NCBI GenBank assembly: GCA_016703105.1
Contig: JADJCS010000008.1
Coordinates: forward strand, 244,059-308,058
Origin: Flavobacteriales bacterium
GTDB lineage: Bacteria > Bacteroidota > Bacteroidia > Flavobacteriales_F > PHOS-HE28
Direction: 5' to 3'
Length of the DNA stretch: 64,000 bases
Shown here piece after piece: positions 27,315 to 35,207 of the stretch. A model generated the notes under the pieces. It was given only the letters and a program-made list of their open reading frames with translations. It was not told the origin of the DNA and ran no database searches. The first letter of the stretch is position 1, and the number at the start of each line of letters is the position of its first letter. Made by a program: the position numbers and the translations under genes.

Positions 27315-27330
27315 AATCAGTGCTGGACCT

Positions 27331-28422
27331 ATGTCAAAGTCAATTCTGAGACTTCAGGATCCAACTGATCCTGAATCAGCCTATCTGCTCGAGACTTTAT
27401 TGGAGCGTGCAGTCGCTGCACGGTGCGGGGGAGCAGCATTCGCTTGGGCCACGGCAGCAGGTGTGCGGCTACTCATACGTGATGCCGTCTTTGAACGCTT
27501 TCTGAAGAAGTATCCGTTCGACTTGGTCGTTGGTGTAGATACCACGACTACGCCTGAAGCGCTTGCCGCGTTACAAGAGGCGCAACGTGACCTAAATGGA
27601 CTGCGTGTACGGGTCTTCATTTCACCATCAAATGCTTCCTTGTTCCATCCGAAGATGACTTGGTTCGGTGAGCGCGATGGAGGAAGTCTAGTTGTGGGGT
27701 CCGGAAACTTGACGGGTGCAGGGCTTCGACAGAACTGGGAGGCTTACGCTTTGTGCCCGTTGAGCGTTGCGGAGACGGCAGAACTAAAGGGGCAATGGGA
27801 GGCTTGGACTGCGACGCACTCTTTGCGCTTGCATGCTTTGGATTCTGCTGAAGCGCTGGCACGAGCAGAACTCAACAGAGGTGGCTGGGGTGCGCGTCGG
27901 CGTGCCGCACCGACTACTGCACCGTTACTCGATGCGCAGGACACGCCAGTGCTGATCGCGGAGATACCCCGAAGCGGCGATCGTTGGAAGCAAGCCAACT
28001 TCGATCAAGACAATTACGAGAACTACTTCGGAGCTAAGGTGGGCACGCAACGCAGGATGCTTTTCCAGTGGTTGCGAAGTGATGGAAACCTTGCTGAAGT
28101 TGAGAGCCGTCCAAGTGTGCAGGTGATCAGCAGCAACTGGCGCTTCGAGCTGAACGCGGCAGCCGATCTGGACTATCCGAGCAACGGCAAGCCTATCGGT
28201 GTCTTTCTGCGCATCGCTGAACGCACCTTTCTCTACACATTGTCGATGCCTGGTGATGCACACAATGCACAGCTCTCATCATTCTTGGCAAGCAAGTGGA
28301 CTGGTTCATTAACCAACATGAAGCGGCTTCGCTTCTCTATATCCGACGTCAGTGGGCTACCCATAGTACAGCAACTGCTGGCTGCTGTGCCAAAGGCGTT
28401 CAAAGACGACGAGTTCGCCTAG
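27331..28422 (+). CDS. PLD-family nuclease, probable restriction endonuclease subunit R1
   Basis: A 363-residue protein with a single phospholipase D (PLD) active-site set: FHPKMTWFG (His-x-Lys), then VVGSGNLTGAGLRQNWEAY, giving the Asn and Glu seen in BfiI/NgoFVII-type endonucleases. Residues 1 to about 180 form this catalytic half. Residues about 200-360 (NFDQDNYENYFG, VQVISSNWRFELN) may be a B3-like DNA-binding domain, as in BfiI, but this is inferred. BfiI acts as a dimer of single-motif subunits. It converges on methyltransferase M1, with 5 nt between stops. It is a clear paralogue of R2 at 31040-32095. Confidence 0.75.
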   Translation: MSKSILRLQDPTDPESAYLLETLLERAVAARCGGAAFAWATAAGVRLLIRDAVFERFLKKYPFDLVVGVDTTTTPEALAALQEAQRDLNGLRVRVFISPSNASLFHPKMTWFGERDGGSLVVGSGNLTGAGLRQNWEAYALCPLSVAETAELKGQWEAWTATHSLRLHALDSAEALARAELNRGGWGARRRAAPTTAPLLDAQDTPVLIAEIPRSGDRWKQANFDQDNYENYFGAKVGTQRRMLFQWLRSDGNLAEVESRPSVQVISSNWRFELNAAADLDYPSNGKPIGVFLRIAERTFLYTLSMPGDAHNAQLSSFLASKWTGSLTNMKRLRFSISDVSGLPIVQQLLAAVPKAFKDDEFA

Positions 28423-28427
28423 TCCTG

Positions 28428-29796
28428 TCAGGACCGACAGACCACAAGCACTTCGGCTACTTCAGGCGTGTCCAAATGAAGGTCCGTCCGATTGAGCTTG
28501 CTGTGAGCAAGGGTATCTGAGCGGCGTACCTCGATGTATGGGAAGTGCCGTTTGGCGATTTCCGTGATGTCCATCAAGCGCATCACTCGGGGATGCACTC
28601 GATCGCCATCAGCTTGTGGCGAGTAGGACAAGACCAGACTTGCTCCGCGCTCGGAAACCACCTTGAATAGTTCCTCGAACGCCCCTGGAGCTTGACTACG
28701 GATGCAGAAGGGTGATTGATGACGGTCCTCTCTGTACGCCCCGCGACTGATCGAGTGTCCGCCGTTCAAGTTCGTACGCGACAGTTTCGGATGGTCGCCA
28801 AGACACATGGTCTCCAATACGTGGTAGAAACGGCTATAGTGATCCCTCGTGTATGGTGGATCAGCATAGACAACACCAATCGGTAGTTCGGTTGTGCGGA
28901 GGAAGTCGCAGTAATCCGCACGGATGGCTGAGCTTCCGGATCGAGCACTGGGCTTCGACACGTAGGTCGAAAGCCATGCTTGAACAATGCTCGTGCTATC
29001 AACGGATCGAGACTTCTCCACCGTTCGCCAAAGAGCCGCTTTGGGCTTCCCGTCCTTTGACCGGGGCCGAAGGGGTTGAGCGAACTGCTTGCCGACCGTT
29101 CGGACAAGCATCACTGGCAGTGCTGAGAATGATGGATTTACCGAGGTCCTGAAGGTCTAGTGGTAGGGTATCAACCTTGGAGAGCAGAACATCCAGTGCG
29201 ATGGCGTGGTGGTAATTGAAGTAGAGCCCGCCATAGTACCTCGAGACCAAGGCCGACTTTTTGAGCTTCCGCTTGGACAGTCGGTCAGCAACCTCAGCAA
29301 AGGCCTTCGAGGCTTGTACATTGGAAGATGTGATTCCACTCGCGCTCACTACCGAGCCCATTTCAATGAGGTCTGCAAGTGCTTCGGGTTTGCTATCACG
29401 ACCCTGTGCGATGCAGTGGGCTTCATAGTTGACCAATGGCGCGAACGCCTGAAGCAATTCTTGGCCAAGGTCATCGTCAGTGGCAGGTTTCAGCAAAGCG
29501 CTGAGGTCGGCGTTCTTGACCGGGCTTGACAGAAGCACAGAGGAAGCAAGGACCCGGGCATACTCTTGAATGTCTACGGCGACCACTCGCCGCTCAAGCC
29601 CTAGGAAAGAGGACACGACGCCGGATCCCGAGAACAAGTCGCAGACCAGCGTTTCCTTCGTACTTACCTCGTTAACGGCGTCACCAATTTCATTGAGGAG
29701 CCGGAGCTTACTGCCCAAGTAGTGAATTGGCCTGAAGACCTGTGACGGGGCCTCCGGCGAATTGACATCGACCTGTGTTTCGAAAGTTTTCACCAC
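28428..29796 (-). pseudogene. DNA methyltransferase M1, one frameshift
   Basis: The N-terminal part (GTG start 29796 to about 29118) has RPIHYLGSKLRLLNEI and the SAM-binding motif I DLFSGSGVVSSFLG. The C-terminal part (about 29114 to 28428, another frame) has the catalytic motif VYADPPYTRDHYSRFYH. Motif I before DPPY is the alpha/gamma order of amino-methyltransferases. The parts join as LSTAS-MLVRTVGKQF if one base is removed near 29115-29120. The whole is about 455 residues, probably an adenine or N4-cytosine methyltransferase. It is divergent from M2. A real frameshift would disable it. Confidence 0.75.
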
Positions 29797-29865
29797 CGTG
29801 CGTGCAACCCGATCAGCGTTCTACATTGTTCGCGAAGCTACTCCGAGAATCTCGTCGATCGCTCC

Positions 29866-31038
29866 ATGCAACTACTCATCGATTCACCGACGAACGACGT
29901 TCTTGTCACCACTCCCAAACCTCGTGGCCGAACGATCAAAGCGCTCGGTGTTGGTAAGGGTGATCATGCGAACTACTTGATCCAAGGCGACAACTTGGAT
30001 GTGCTGAAGGCTCTCATGCCCTCACTACAGGGGATGGTGCGCTGTGTGTACATCGACCCGCCATACAACACCCAAGAGAACTTTGCGCACTACTCCGATG
30101 TAGCGAAGCACCATGACTGGCTTGCGGAGTTGGAAGAACGACTAGTGCTTCTTTTCCGGACCTTGACCAAGGATGGTTCGCTGTGGATCAGCATCGATGA
30201 CCTGGGCTTGCACTACCTCAAGGTCGCATGCGATCGGTTGTTCGGTCGCGACAAGTTCGTTGCGACCATTGTCTGGAATCATCGCGAAACACGAGAGAAC
30301 AGAAGGGTGTTCTCGTTCAATCATGAGTACATCCTTGTGTATGCCAAGGATCCTGTTCTTTTCAATAGCACACGCGGCGACTTCCCACTGTCAGAGGAGA
30401 TACTTGCCCGGTACAAGAACCCGGACAATGATCCTCGAGGGCCTTGGCAGTCGATTTCGGCGAATGTGCAAGCAGGCCATGCCGTGGCAAGTCAGTTCTA
30501 CGATGTCGTCGCACCTAATGGCAAACGTCATTTTCTTCCACAGGGCCGTTGCTGGGCCTACAATGAGAGGCGCATGCGGGAAGAGATCAAGCAGGGTAAT
30601 ATCTGGTTTGGTTCCGATGGGAATGGTGCGCCGCGCGTAAAGAAGTTCTTGAAGGATGTACAGCGGGGTATGGCTCCCAGCACATTGTGGACTGCCGACG
30701 TGGCTGGCACTACGACCGATGCCAAGAAGCACATCAAATCACTTTTTCCGGACGGGCATCCATTCGACACGCCCAAGCCTGAGAAACTGCTGCACCGCAT
30801 CCTGCAAATCGCAACACAGCCGGGCGACTTGGTTCTCGATGCGTACCTCGGTTCTGGCACAACGGCATCTGTTGCTCACAAGACCGGTCGCCGCTATATC
30901 GGGATCGAATGTGGTGAGCACGCTGTTTCCATCTGTGCCCAACGCCTGAAGATGGTTGCCCAGGGTGAGCGTGGCGGGATTTCGAGTGAGGTTGATTGGC
31001 GAGGTGGTGGCGGTTTCGGATTTGTGCAAGCCCCATAA
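29866..31038 (+). CDS. DNA methyltransferase M2 (beta class)
   Basis: A 390-residue amino-methyltransferase with the catalytic motif VYIDPPYNTQENFAHY early (about residue 65) and the SAM-binding motif LDAYLGSGTTASVAH late (about residue 325). DPPY before motif I is the beta-class order seen in type III Mod and many type II N6-adenine/N4-cytosine enzymes. VWNHRETRENRRVFSFNHEYILVYAK is also typical. Its class differs from M1, so the two probably methylate different strands or bases of a site. It is convergent with R2, with only 1 nt between stops. Confidence 0.88.
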   Translation: MQLLIDSPTNDVLVTTPKPRGRTIKALGVGKGDHANYLIQGDNLDVLKALMPSLQGMVRCVYIDPPYNTQENFAHYSDVAKHHDWLAELEERLVLLFRTLTKDGSLWISIDDLGLHYLKVACDRLFGRDKFVATIVWNHRETRENRRVFSFNHEYILVYAKDPVLFNSTRGDFPLSEEILARYKNPDNDPRGPWQSISANVQAGHAVASQFYDVVAPNGKRHFLPQGRCWAYNERRMREEIKQGNIWFGSDGNGAPRVKKFLKDVQRGMAPSTLWTADVAGTTTDAKKHIKSLFPDGHPFDTPKPEKLLHRILQIATQPGDLVLDAYLGSGTTASVAHKTGRRYIGIECGEHAVSICAQRLKMVAQGERGGISSEVDWRGGGGFGFVQAP

Positions 31039-31039
31039 G

Positions 31040-32095
31040 TCAAGTGATGTGTCGGACTGCTGCCAACAGCATTTTGACCACAGTGAAGTGATTCACGGCA
31101 TTGACTCGTGCTGACCAACGCTTCATTTCGGACTCCTTCTTTCCGGGGAGGTTTTCGTGCAAGTAAGCTTGCAACTCCTCGTATTCGGCCTCCCCATTCC
31201 TAACGATTGCGTAGAGGAAGACTCCTGAGCGCAGTTCAAGAAAGATCGCGATTGGCCTAGCCCCATAGACATAACGCGGAACTTGCATTTCAAAACACAG
31301 GTTATCGCTTCCCTTTTCAATGGGCTTCGCAGTATAGCTCAAGACGGAATCAGGGGATTCAACAAGACCGAAGATCACGGACTCGCGGTTGCTCGTGACC
31401 TGGAAGAACTGCGTGAAGGCGTTCTTTCCGACATCCACCTGCAAGCCCTTTTTCGAGATTCGACCTTTACCAATCTCACAAAGAAGTACTCTAGGGTTTC
31501 TTGCCCTTTGTAATCTGGCACTTGTTTTAGCCCGCTCCTCTGACCAGTCTAGGATGTTGGCACCCGCGAGTTCCGCAACGGCAGGTGATGAAGCGGGAAG
31601 CAAGTATGGTTGCTGCTGCTCAATCCAGCATTCCCATGTGCGGTAAACCTCAACCATCTCCGCCTCCCCAATTTGCAGTTCAGAGAATGCCTCCCAACTC
31701 TCAGTAAGCCCCCGCTCGGTGAGGTTACCAGAACCGACAACTACAATCCCGCCGCTTTTGTTTCTAAACCACGTGAGTTTTGGATGGAAGATTCCGTGCT
31801 CCGGCGGTGTAACGAACATCTGGAGCTTTAGTCCCGGGAATTGATCTTCTGCCGCACGAAGGGCTTCAAGAGCTCGCGCGTCCGTGGTCGTATCGAGCCC
31901 CACAATCAAATGAAACCTGCCCCGCTCTAAGAACTGTTCGAAATGGGGATCGTGAATGAGCTTACGAATACCAGAACGCGAAGCCCATGCGAACGCAGCT
32001 CCGCCTTCAACAGCAGTACCAGCGTGGCGAAGGAGCACGTCAAGAAGTCGTACGGGTGATTCCTGCGTTGGGTCTTGAAAGACGATAGCAGCCAT
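31040..32095 (-). CDS. PLD-family nuclease, probable restriction endonuclease subunit R2
   Basis: A 351-residue paralogue of R1: the N-termini align (MAAIVFQDPTQESP with ILRLQDPTDPES), as do GGAAFAWAS and FHLIVGLDTTTD. The active site is FHPKLTWFR and VVGSGNLTERGLTESWEAF, so His, Lys, Asn and Glu are all kept. The C-terminal halves are more diverged, as expected if the subunits read different half-sites. I chose ATG 32095 by alignment with R1; an upstream extension to 32236 runs into the inverted repeat and is unlikely. With R1, M1 and M2 it suggests a heterodimeric type II restriction system. Confidence 0.75.
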   Translation of the reverse strand: MAAIVFQDPTQESPVRLLDVLLRHAGTAVEGGAAFAWASRSGIRKLIHDPHFEQFLERGRFHLIVGLDTTTDARALEALRAAEDQFPGLKLQMFVTPPEHGIFHPKLTWFRNKSGGIVVVGSGNLTERGLTESWEAFSELQIGEAEMVEVYRTWECWIEQQQPYLLPASSPAVAELAGANILDWSEERAKTSARLQRARNPRVLLCEIGKGRISKKGLQVDVGKNAFTQFFQVTSNRESVIFGLVESPDSVLSYTAKPIEKGSDNLCFEMQVPRYVYGARPIAIFLELRSGVFLYAIVRNGEAEYEELQAYLHENLPGKKESEMKRWSARVNAVNHFTVVKMLLAAVRHIT

Positions 32096-32184
32096 TGCGT
32101 CAAGAATGAATGCCAATTTGAGGACAATACGGCTATCGAGGCCGATTAGGTTCGTGTGCGCAAACATGGTGACTAGTGAGCCCC

Positions 32185-32216
32185 CATTTCGCGTGAGCGA
32201 TTGCAGCGGAAAGCCC
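32185..32216 (+). repeat. GCGTGAGCG-family repeat, copy E; right inverted repeat of the nuclease island
   Basis: 32 bases beginning CATTTCGCGTGAGCG, the exact reverse complement of 27268-27299. Only the first third of the full ~100-bp repeat is present here. Confidence 0.75.
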
Positions 32217-32287
32217 TTGCTACGCAAAGAACCCATCGAGCCTTACTTTGCCATCACGCCATTCGCACAGTTCTGAAGCACAGCCGC

Positions 32288-33577
32288 ATGAACGAAATCA
32301 TCTGCCCCCACTGCAAAAAGGCCTTCAAGATCGATGAGGCGGGCTACGCCGACATCTTGAAGCAGGTGCGCGACCACGCGTTCGAGGAGGCGCTCCAGGA
32401 ACGGCTGAGGCTAGCCGAGGAGGAGAAGCGCACGGCCATTGAGCTGGCAGAGGCCAAGGTGACCAATAAGCTCGAGAAGGACGCCGCCAAGAAGGAAGCC
32501 GAGATCGCACAACTCAAGGCAAAGCTGGAGGCGGTGGATGCTACCAAGCAACTTGAGCTGAAGAATGAATTGGCCCCCGTGGAGAAGGAAAGGGACCGGC
32601 TGGCGGGCGAACTCGAACGACTGCAGCTAGCCCAGAAGCTCGCCATCAAGGAAGCAGTGAGTGCCATCGAAAAGGAACGCGACGAGCTCAAGAGCAGCAC
32701 GAAGCTCCTGGAGCAGGATAAGAAGCTCGCGCTGAACGCCCTCAAAGAGAAGTACGAGGTGCAGATCAGCGACCACGAAAAGGAGATCGAACGGATCCGA
32801 GATATGAAGGCCAAGCTATCGACCAAGATGCTGGGCGAAACACTGGAGCAGCATTGCGAGATCGAGTTCGAGAAGATGCGGGCCACGGCCTTCCCCAAGT
32901 GCTACTTCGAGAAGGACAACGATGCGAAGACAGGCAGCAAGGGAGACTACATTTTCCGCGACGTGGACGAATCCGGCACTGAAGCCGTGTCGATCATGTT
33001 CGAGATGAAGAACGAAAGCGACACCACGGCGACCAAGAAGAAGAACGAGGACTTCCTGAAGGAACTGGACAAGGACCGCAACGAGAAGGGCTGTGAATAC
33101 GCGGTCCTCGTAACGCTGCTGGAACCCGACAACGACCTGTACAACGGAGGCATCGTGGACGTGTCCCACCGCTACCCGAAGATGTACGTCGTCCGTCCGC
33201 AGTTCTTCATCCCGATCATCACGCTACTGCGGAACGCTGCCCAGAACTCACTGAAGTACAAGAACGAGCTCGCCTTAGTAAAGGCCCAGAACATTGACAT
33301 CACGAACTTCGAGGAGGATCTCGAGGCCTTCAAGTCCGCTTTTGGGAACAACTTCAGGCTAGCCAGAGAGAAGTTCACCAAGGCGATCGAGGAGATCGAC
33401 AAGTCGATCGATCACTTGCAGAAGACCAAGGAGGCTTTGTTAGGCACCGATCGAAACCTGAGGCTCGCCAATGACAAGGCTCAGGACATGACGATCAAGA
33501 AGCTGACCAGGAAGAACCCAACGATGGCCCAGAAGTTCGACGACCTTAAGAATCCGGATCCACCTAAGCCGGATTGA
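32288..33577 (+). CDS. DUF2130 protein: coiled coil plus possible PD-(D/E)XK nuclease fold
   Basis: A 429-residue protein. An N-terminal zinc-finger-like ICPHCKKAFKI is followed by a long charged coiled coil (about residues 25-190). The DUF2130 domain follows with KCYFEKDNDAKTGSKGDYIF, then SIMFEMKNES: an Asp followed ~18 residues later by E-x-K, which fits a PD-(D/E)XK nuclease active site. The helical C-terminus has DFEEDLEAFKSAFG-like features. The biological role is unknown. It lies 71 bp outside the right inverted repeat of the restriction island. Both the domain call and length are normal for the family. Confidence 0.85.
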   Translation: MNEIICPHCKKAFKIDEAGYADILKQVRDHAFEEALQERLRLAEEEKRTAIELAEAKVTNKLEKDAAKKEAEIAQLKAKLEAVDATKQLELKNELAPVEKERDRLAGELERLQLAQKLAIKEAVSAIEKERDELKSSTKLLEQDKKLALNALKEKYEVQISDHEKEIERIRDMKAKLSTKMLGETLEQHCEIEFEKMRATAFPKCYFEKDNDAKTGSKGDYIFRDVDESGTEAVSIMFEMKNESDTTATKKKNEDFLKELDKDRNEKGCEYAVLVTLLEPDNDLYNGGIVDVSHRYPKMYVVRPQFFIPIITLLRNAAQNSLKYKNELALVKAQNIDITNFEEDLEAFKSAFGNNFRLAREKFTKAIEEIDKSIDHLQKTKEALLGTDRNLRLANDKAQDMTIKKLTRKNPTMAQKFDDLKNPDPPKPD

Positions 33578-33768
33578 ACTGAGGTTTATGATCCAAGGCC
33601 TGTTGTCTTGTGGGCCTCTGCACCTATGCAACCAAAGGCCTCATGGCTGAGCGGCTTTTAGTCAGCGGCCTATGGAGCGAATGACTTGCTCGCAATAGCA
33701 TCTGCCATAAGGTGGTTTCAAGTTCCACCTGTCTTCGGCAGCCTGCTCATGTGCGCTAGTCGCGCGCG

Positions 33769-33776
33769 TAGCTTCG
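33769..33776 (+). promoter_or_regulatory. -7-like element TAGCTTCG
   Basis: One mismatch to TAnnTTTG, 18 nt before ATG 33795. The rest of the 217-bp gap from 33578 shows no gene. Confidence 0.35.
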
Positions 33777-33794
33777 CCTCAGCCCGCGTCCACC

Positions 33795-34526
33795 ATGCGA
33801 TCCACCGAACGCTTCACCGGCCTGGCCAACATCTACGGGCAGGCGCGGCCCACCTATCCGCAGGAACTGGTGCGTTGGTGCTTGGAACAGGCACCGGCCC
33901 CCGGCTTGATCGTGGACCTGGGCTGCGGCACAGGCATCTCCACGCGCCTTTTCGCAAGCACCGGCCACCCGGTGATCGGCATCGACCCCAACGCGGACAT
34001 GTTGGCCACGGCACGCGCGGAGGGTGCGCAGGACTATCGCGTGGGCACGAGCGAGCATACCGGCCTGCCCGATGCGTGCGCCGATCTGATCATCGCCGCG
34101 CAGGCCTTCCATTGGTTCGACCTGGATCGCACCTTCGCCGAAGTGGAGCGCATCGGCACCCCGCGCTCCGCGTGCGTGGCCTTCTGGAACGTGCGCCTGG
34201 AGGACACGCCCTTCATGCAGGGCTATGAGACCTTGCTGCGCACGTGGTCCACACAGTACGAGGTGAACGAGCGCGCAGGCCGGACGATCAACGCCATCCG
34301 TGAGCGAGCGCCGCATGCGGAACTCCGTGCGTTCATGCACTCCGTGCCCATGGACCGCGAGCGTGTGCGCAACCTGGCGCTGAGCAGCTCTTACGTGAAG
34401 CACGGTGTGGCCGACATCCCGGCTTTCCTCGAAGCGTTGGATGCGCTGTTGGATGCCACAAGCCCCCATGGGCCGGTGGAAATGCGCTACGCCACGCGGG
34501 CCATCGCATGGCGGGTGCATGGGTGA
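33795..34526 (+). CDS. Class I SAM-dependent methyltransferase
   Basis: A 243-residue soluble methyltransferase with a Methyltransf_11 type fold. Motif I is LIVDLGCGTGISTRLF (residues 38-53), the acidic residue after beta-2 is in VIGIDPNADML, and post-motif sequences are AAQAFHWFDLDRTFAEVERI. The AFHWF segment is common in the subgroup of UbiE/COQ5-like and Trm9-like small-molecule methyltransferases. The substrate is not identifiable. It stands alone. Confidence 0.85.
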   Translation: MRSTERFTGLANIYGQARPTYPQELVRWCLEQAPAPGLIVDLGCGTGISTRLFASTGHPVIGIDPNADMLATARAEGAQDYRVGTSEHTGLPDACADLIIAAQAFHWFDLDRTFAEVERIGTPRSACVAFWNVRLEDTPFMQGYETLLRTWSTQYEVNERAGRTINAIRERAPHAELRAFMHSVPMDRERVRNLALSSSYVKHGVADIPAFLEALDALLDATSPHGPVEMRYATRAIAWRVHG

Positions 34527-34619
34527 GCGGATGGCGATGTCGGCCTGTCGAAGGCATGGCTCCTTGCGAAAGGCCAGCAGTCTATCGCGCAATTGGTCGC
34601 CCGCAGCAAAGCGACGCAC

Positions 34620-35000
34620 TTACATCACAATGCTCGACGCGATGTTCGGGCTATCCGGGTTCACATCCACTGTGCGTGTTTTCGGGATCACGATCAGGTC
34701 CATGTCTTCCATGGGGATCGCACCGAGCAACACCTGCGTGCCCAATACCAAGGCACCAGCAAAGCCAATACGGTTCTTGAACTTTATAGCGATCGGTCCG
34801 ACGTAGGGCACGAGGTGCTTCGACCCATCGGCCAGTGTCACTTCCTTCTCGTCGATGGCCTCCAACTTCAATTGGATGCGCACGTGCTCCGGAATGCAGA
34901 GATGCAAGGCTCCCGTATCGACCAGCGCGACGCCTTCGACCCCTGCGAGGTCTGTAAGGCGTGGGTTCTTCAGTTGCAGAAGTCCGTTCTCCGATCCCAT
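34620..35000 (-). CDS. Retropepsin-like aspartic protease domain protein
   Basis: A 126-residue protein with the single-domain aspartic protease signature: ALVDTGALHLCIP (catalytic Asp in DTGA) and a second hydrophobic-hydrophobic-Gly motif VLLGAIPM near residue 92. Proteins of this type (clan AA, often dimeric) are common in Bacteroidota and cyanobacteria; targets are unknown. The start is preceded by a -7-like element at 35006-35013 with a 5-nt gap, which overlaps the end of an HNH-endonuclease gene fragment. Confidence 0.75.
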   Translation of the reverse strand: MGSENGLLQLKNPRLTDLAGVEGVALVDTGALHLCIPEHVRIQLKLEAIDEKEVTLADGSKHLVPYVGPIAIKFKNRIGFAGALVLGTQVLLGAIPMEDMDLIVIPKTRTVDVNPDSPNIASSIVM

Positions 35001-35005
35001 ACCGC

Positions 35006-35013
35006 CGAAGTTA
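35006..35013 (-). promoter_or_regulatory. -7-like element TAACTTCG, 5 nt before the protease start
   Basis: One mismatch to TAnnTTTG. Its TAA is also the stop of the HNH fragment upstream. Confidence 0.4.
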
Positions 35014-35103
35014 GGTGGGCCGCCAGAAGTTCACCTCATCCAAGCCACGCGCAGCGAGGAAGGGGAACCATTCGTTGTCGGTAACGCCGGTCCAGAATTT
35101 CAT
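35011..35103 (-). pseudogene. 5' fragment of an HNH endonuclease gene
   Basis: A 30-codon frame, from ATG 35103 to TAA 35011, encoding FWTGVTDNEWFPFLAARG followed by LDEVNFWRP. From memory this is the conserved N-terminus (GVTDxxWFxFL...EVNFWxP) of a widespread family of HNH endonucleases of about 250-300 residues. The rest of the gene is missing. Weaker, decayed versions of the same sequence can be seen at about 36834-36900 and 39205-39260. Confidence 0.6.
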
Positions 35104-35207
35104 TCACCCAAAGAACGATGATCGAACCCGATCTGCGAACCAGGTCACGAACTGGGCTCGCCCCGGATCCATCACCTGCCGGAAGTCGCGGTAATAGAGA
35201 CACCCCC

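Larger units (their letters stand above)
27268..32216. mobile_element. Candidate island: two PLD nucleases and two DNA methyltransferases between 32-bp inverted repeats
   Basis: The two ends are perfect 32-bp inverted copies of a dispersed chromosomal repeat. Inside lie four genes with lower GC than the flanks, ordered R1> <M1 M2> <R2. Gene spacing is tight (5, 69 and 1 nt between neighbours). No integrase or transposase is present, so transfer may be by recombination between the repeats. The island call is inference. Confidence 0.45.

Noticed and set aside
28428..29796. Frameshift in methyltransferase M1 as a phase-variation switch
   Set aside because: There is no long homopolymer or short tandem repeat at the break near 29118, and similar one-base breaks occur in many unrelated genes of this window.
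23060..32216. An IS element or transposon as the source of the islands
   Set aside because: No DDE, tyrosine or serine recombinase motif was found in any gene of the region; only inverted chromosomal repeats are present.
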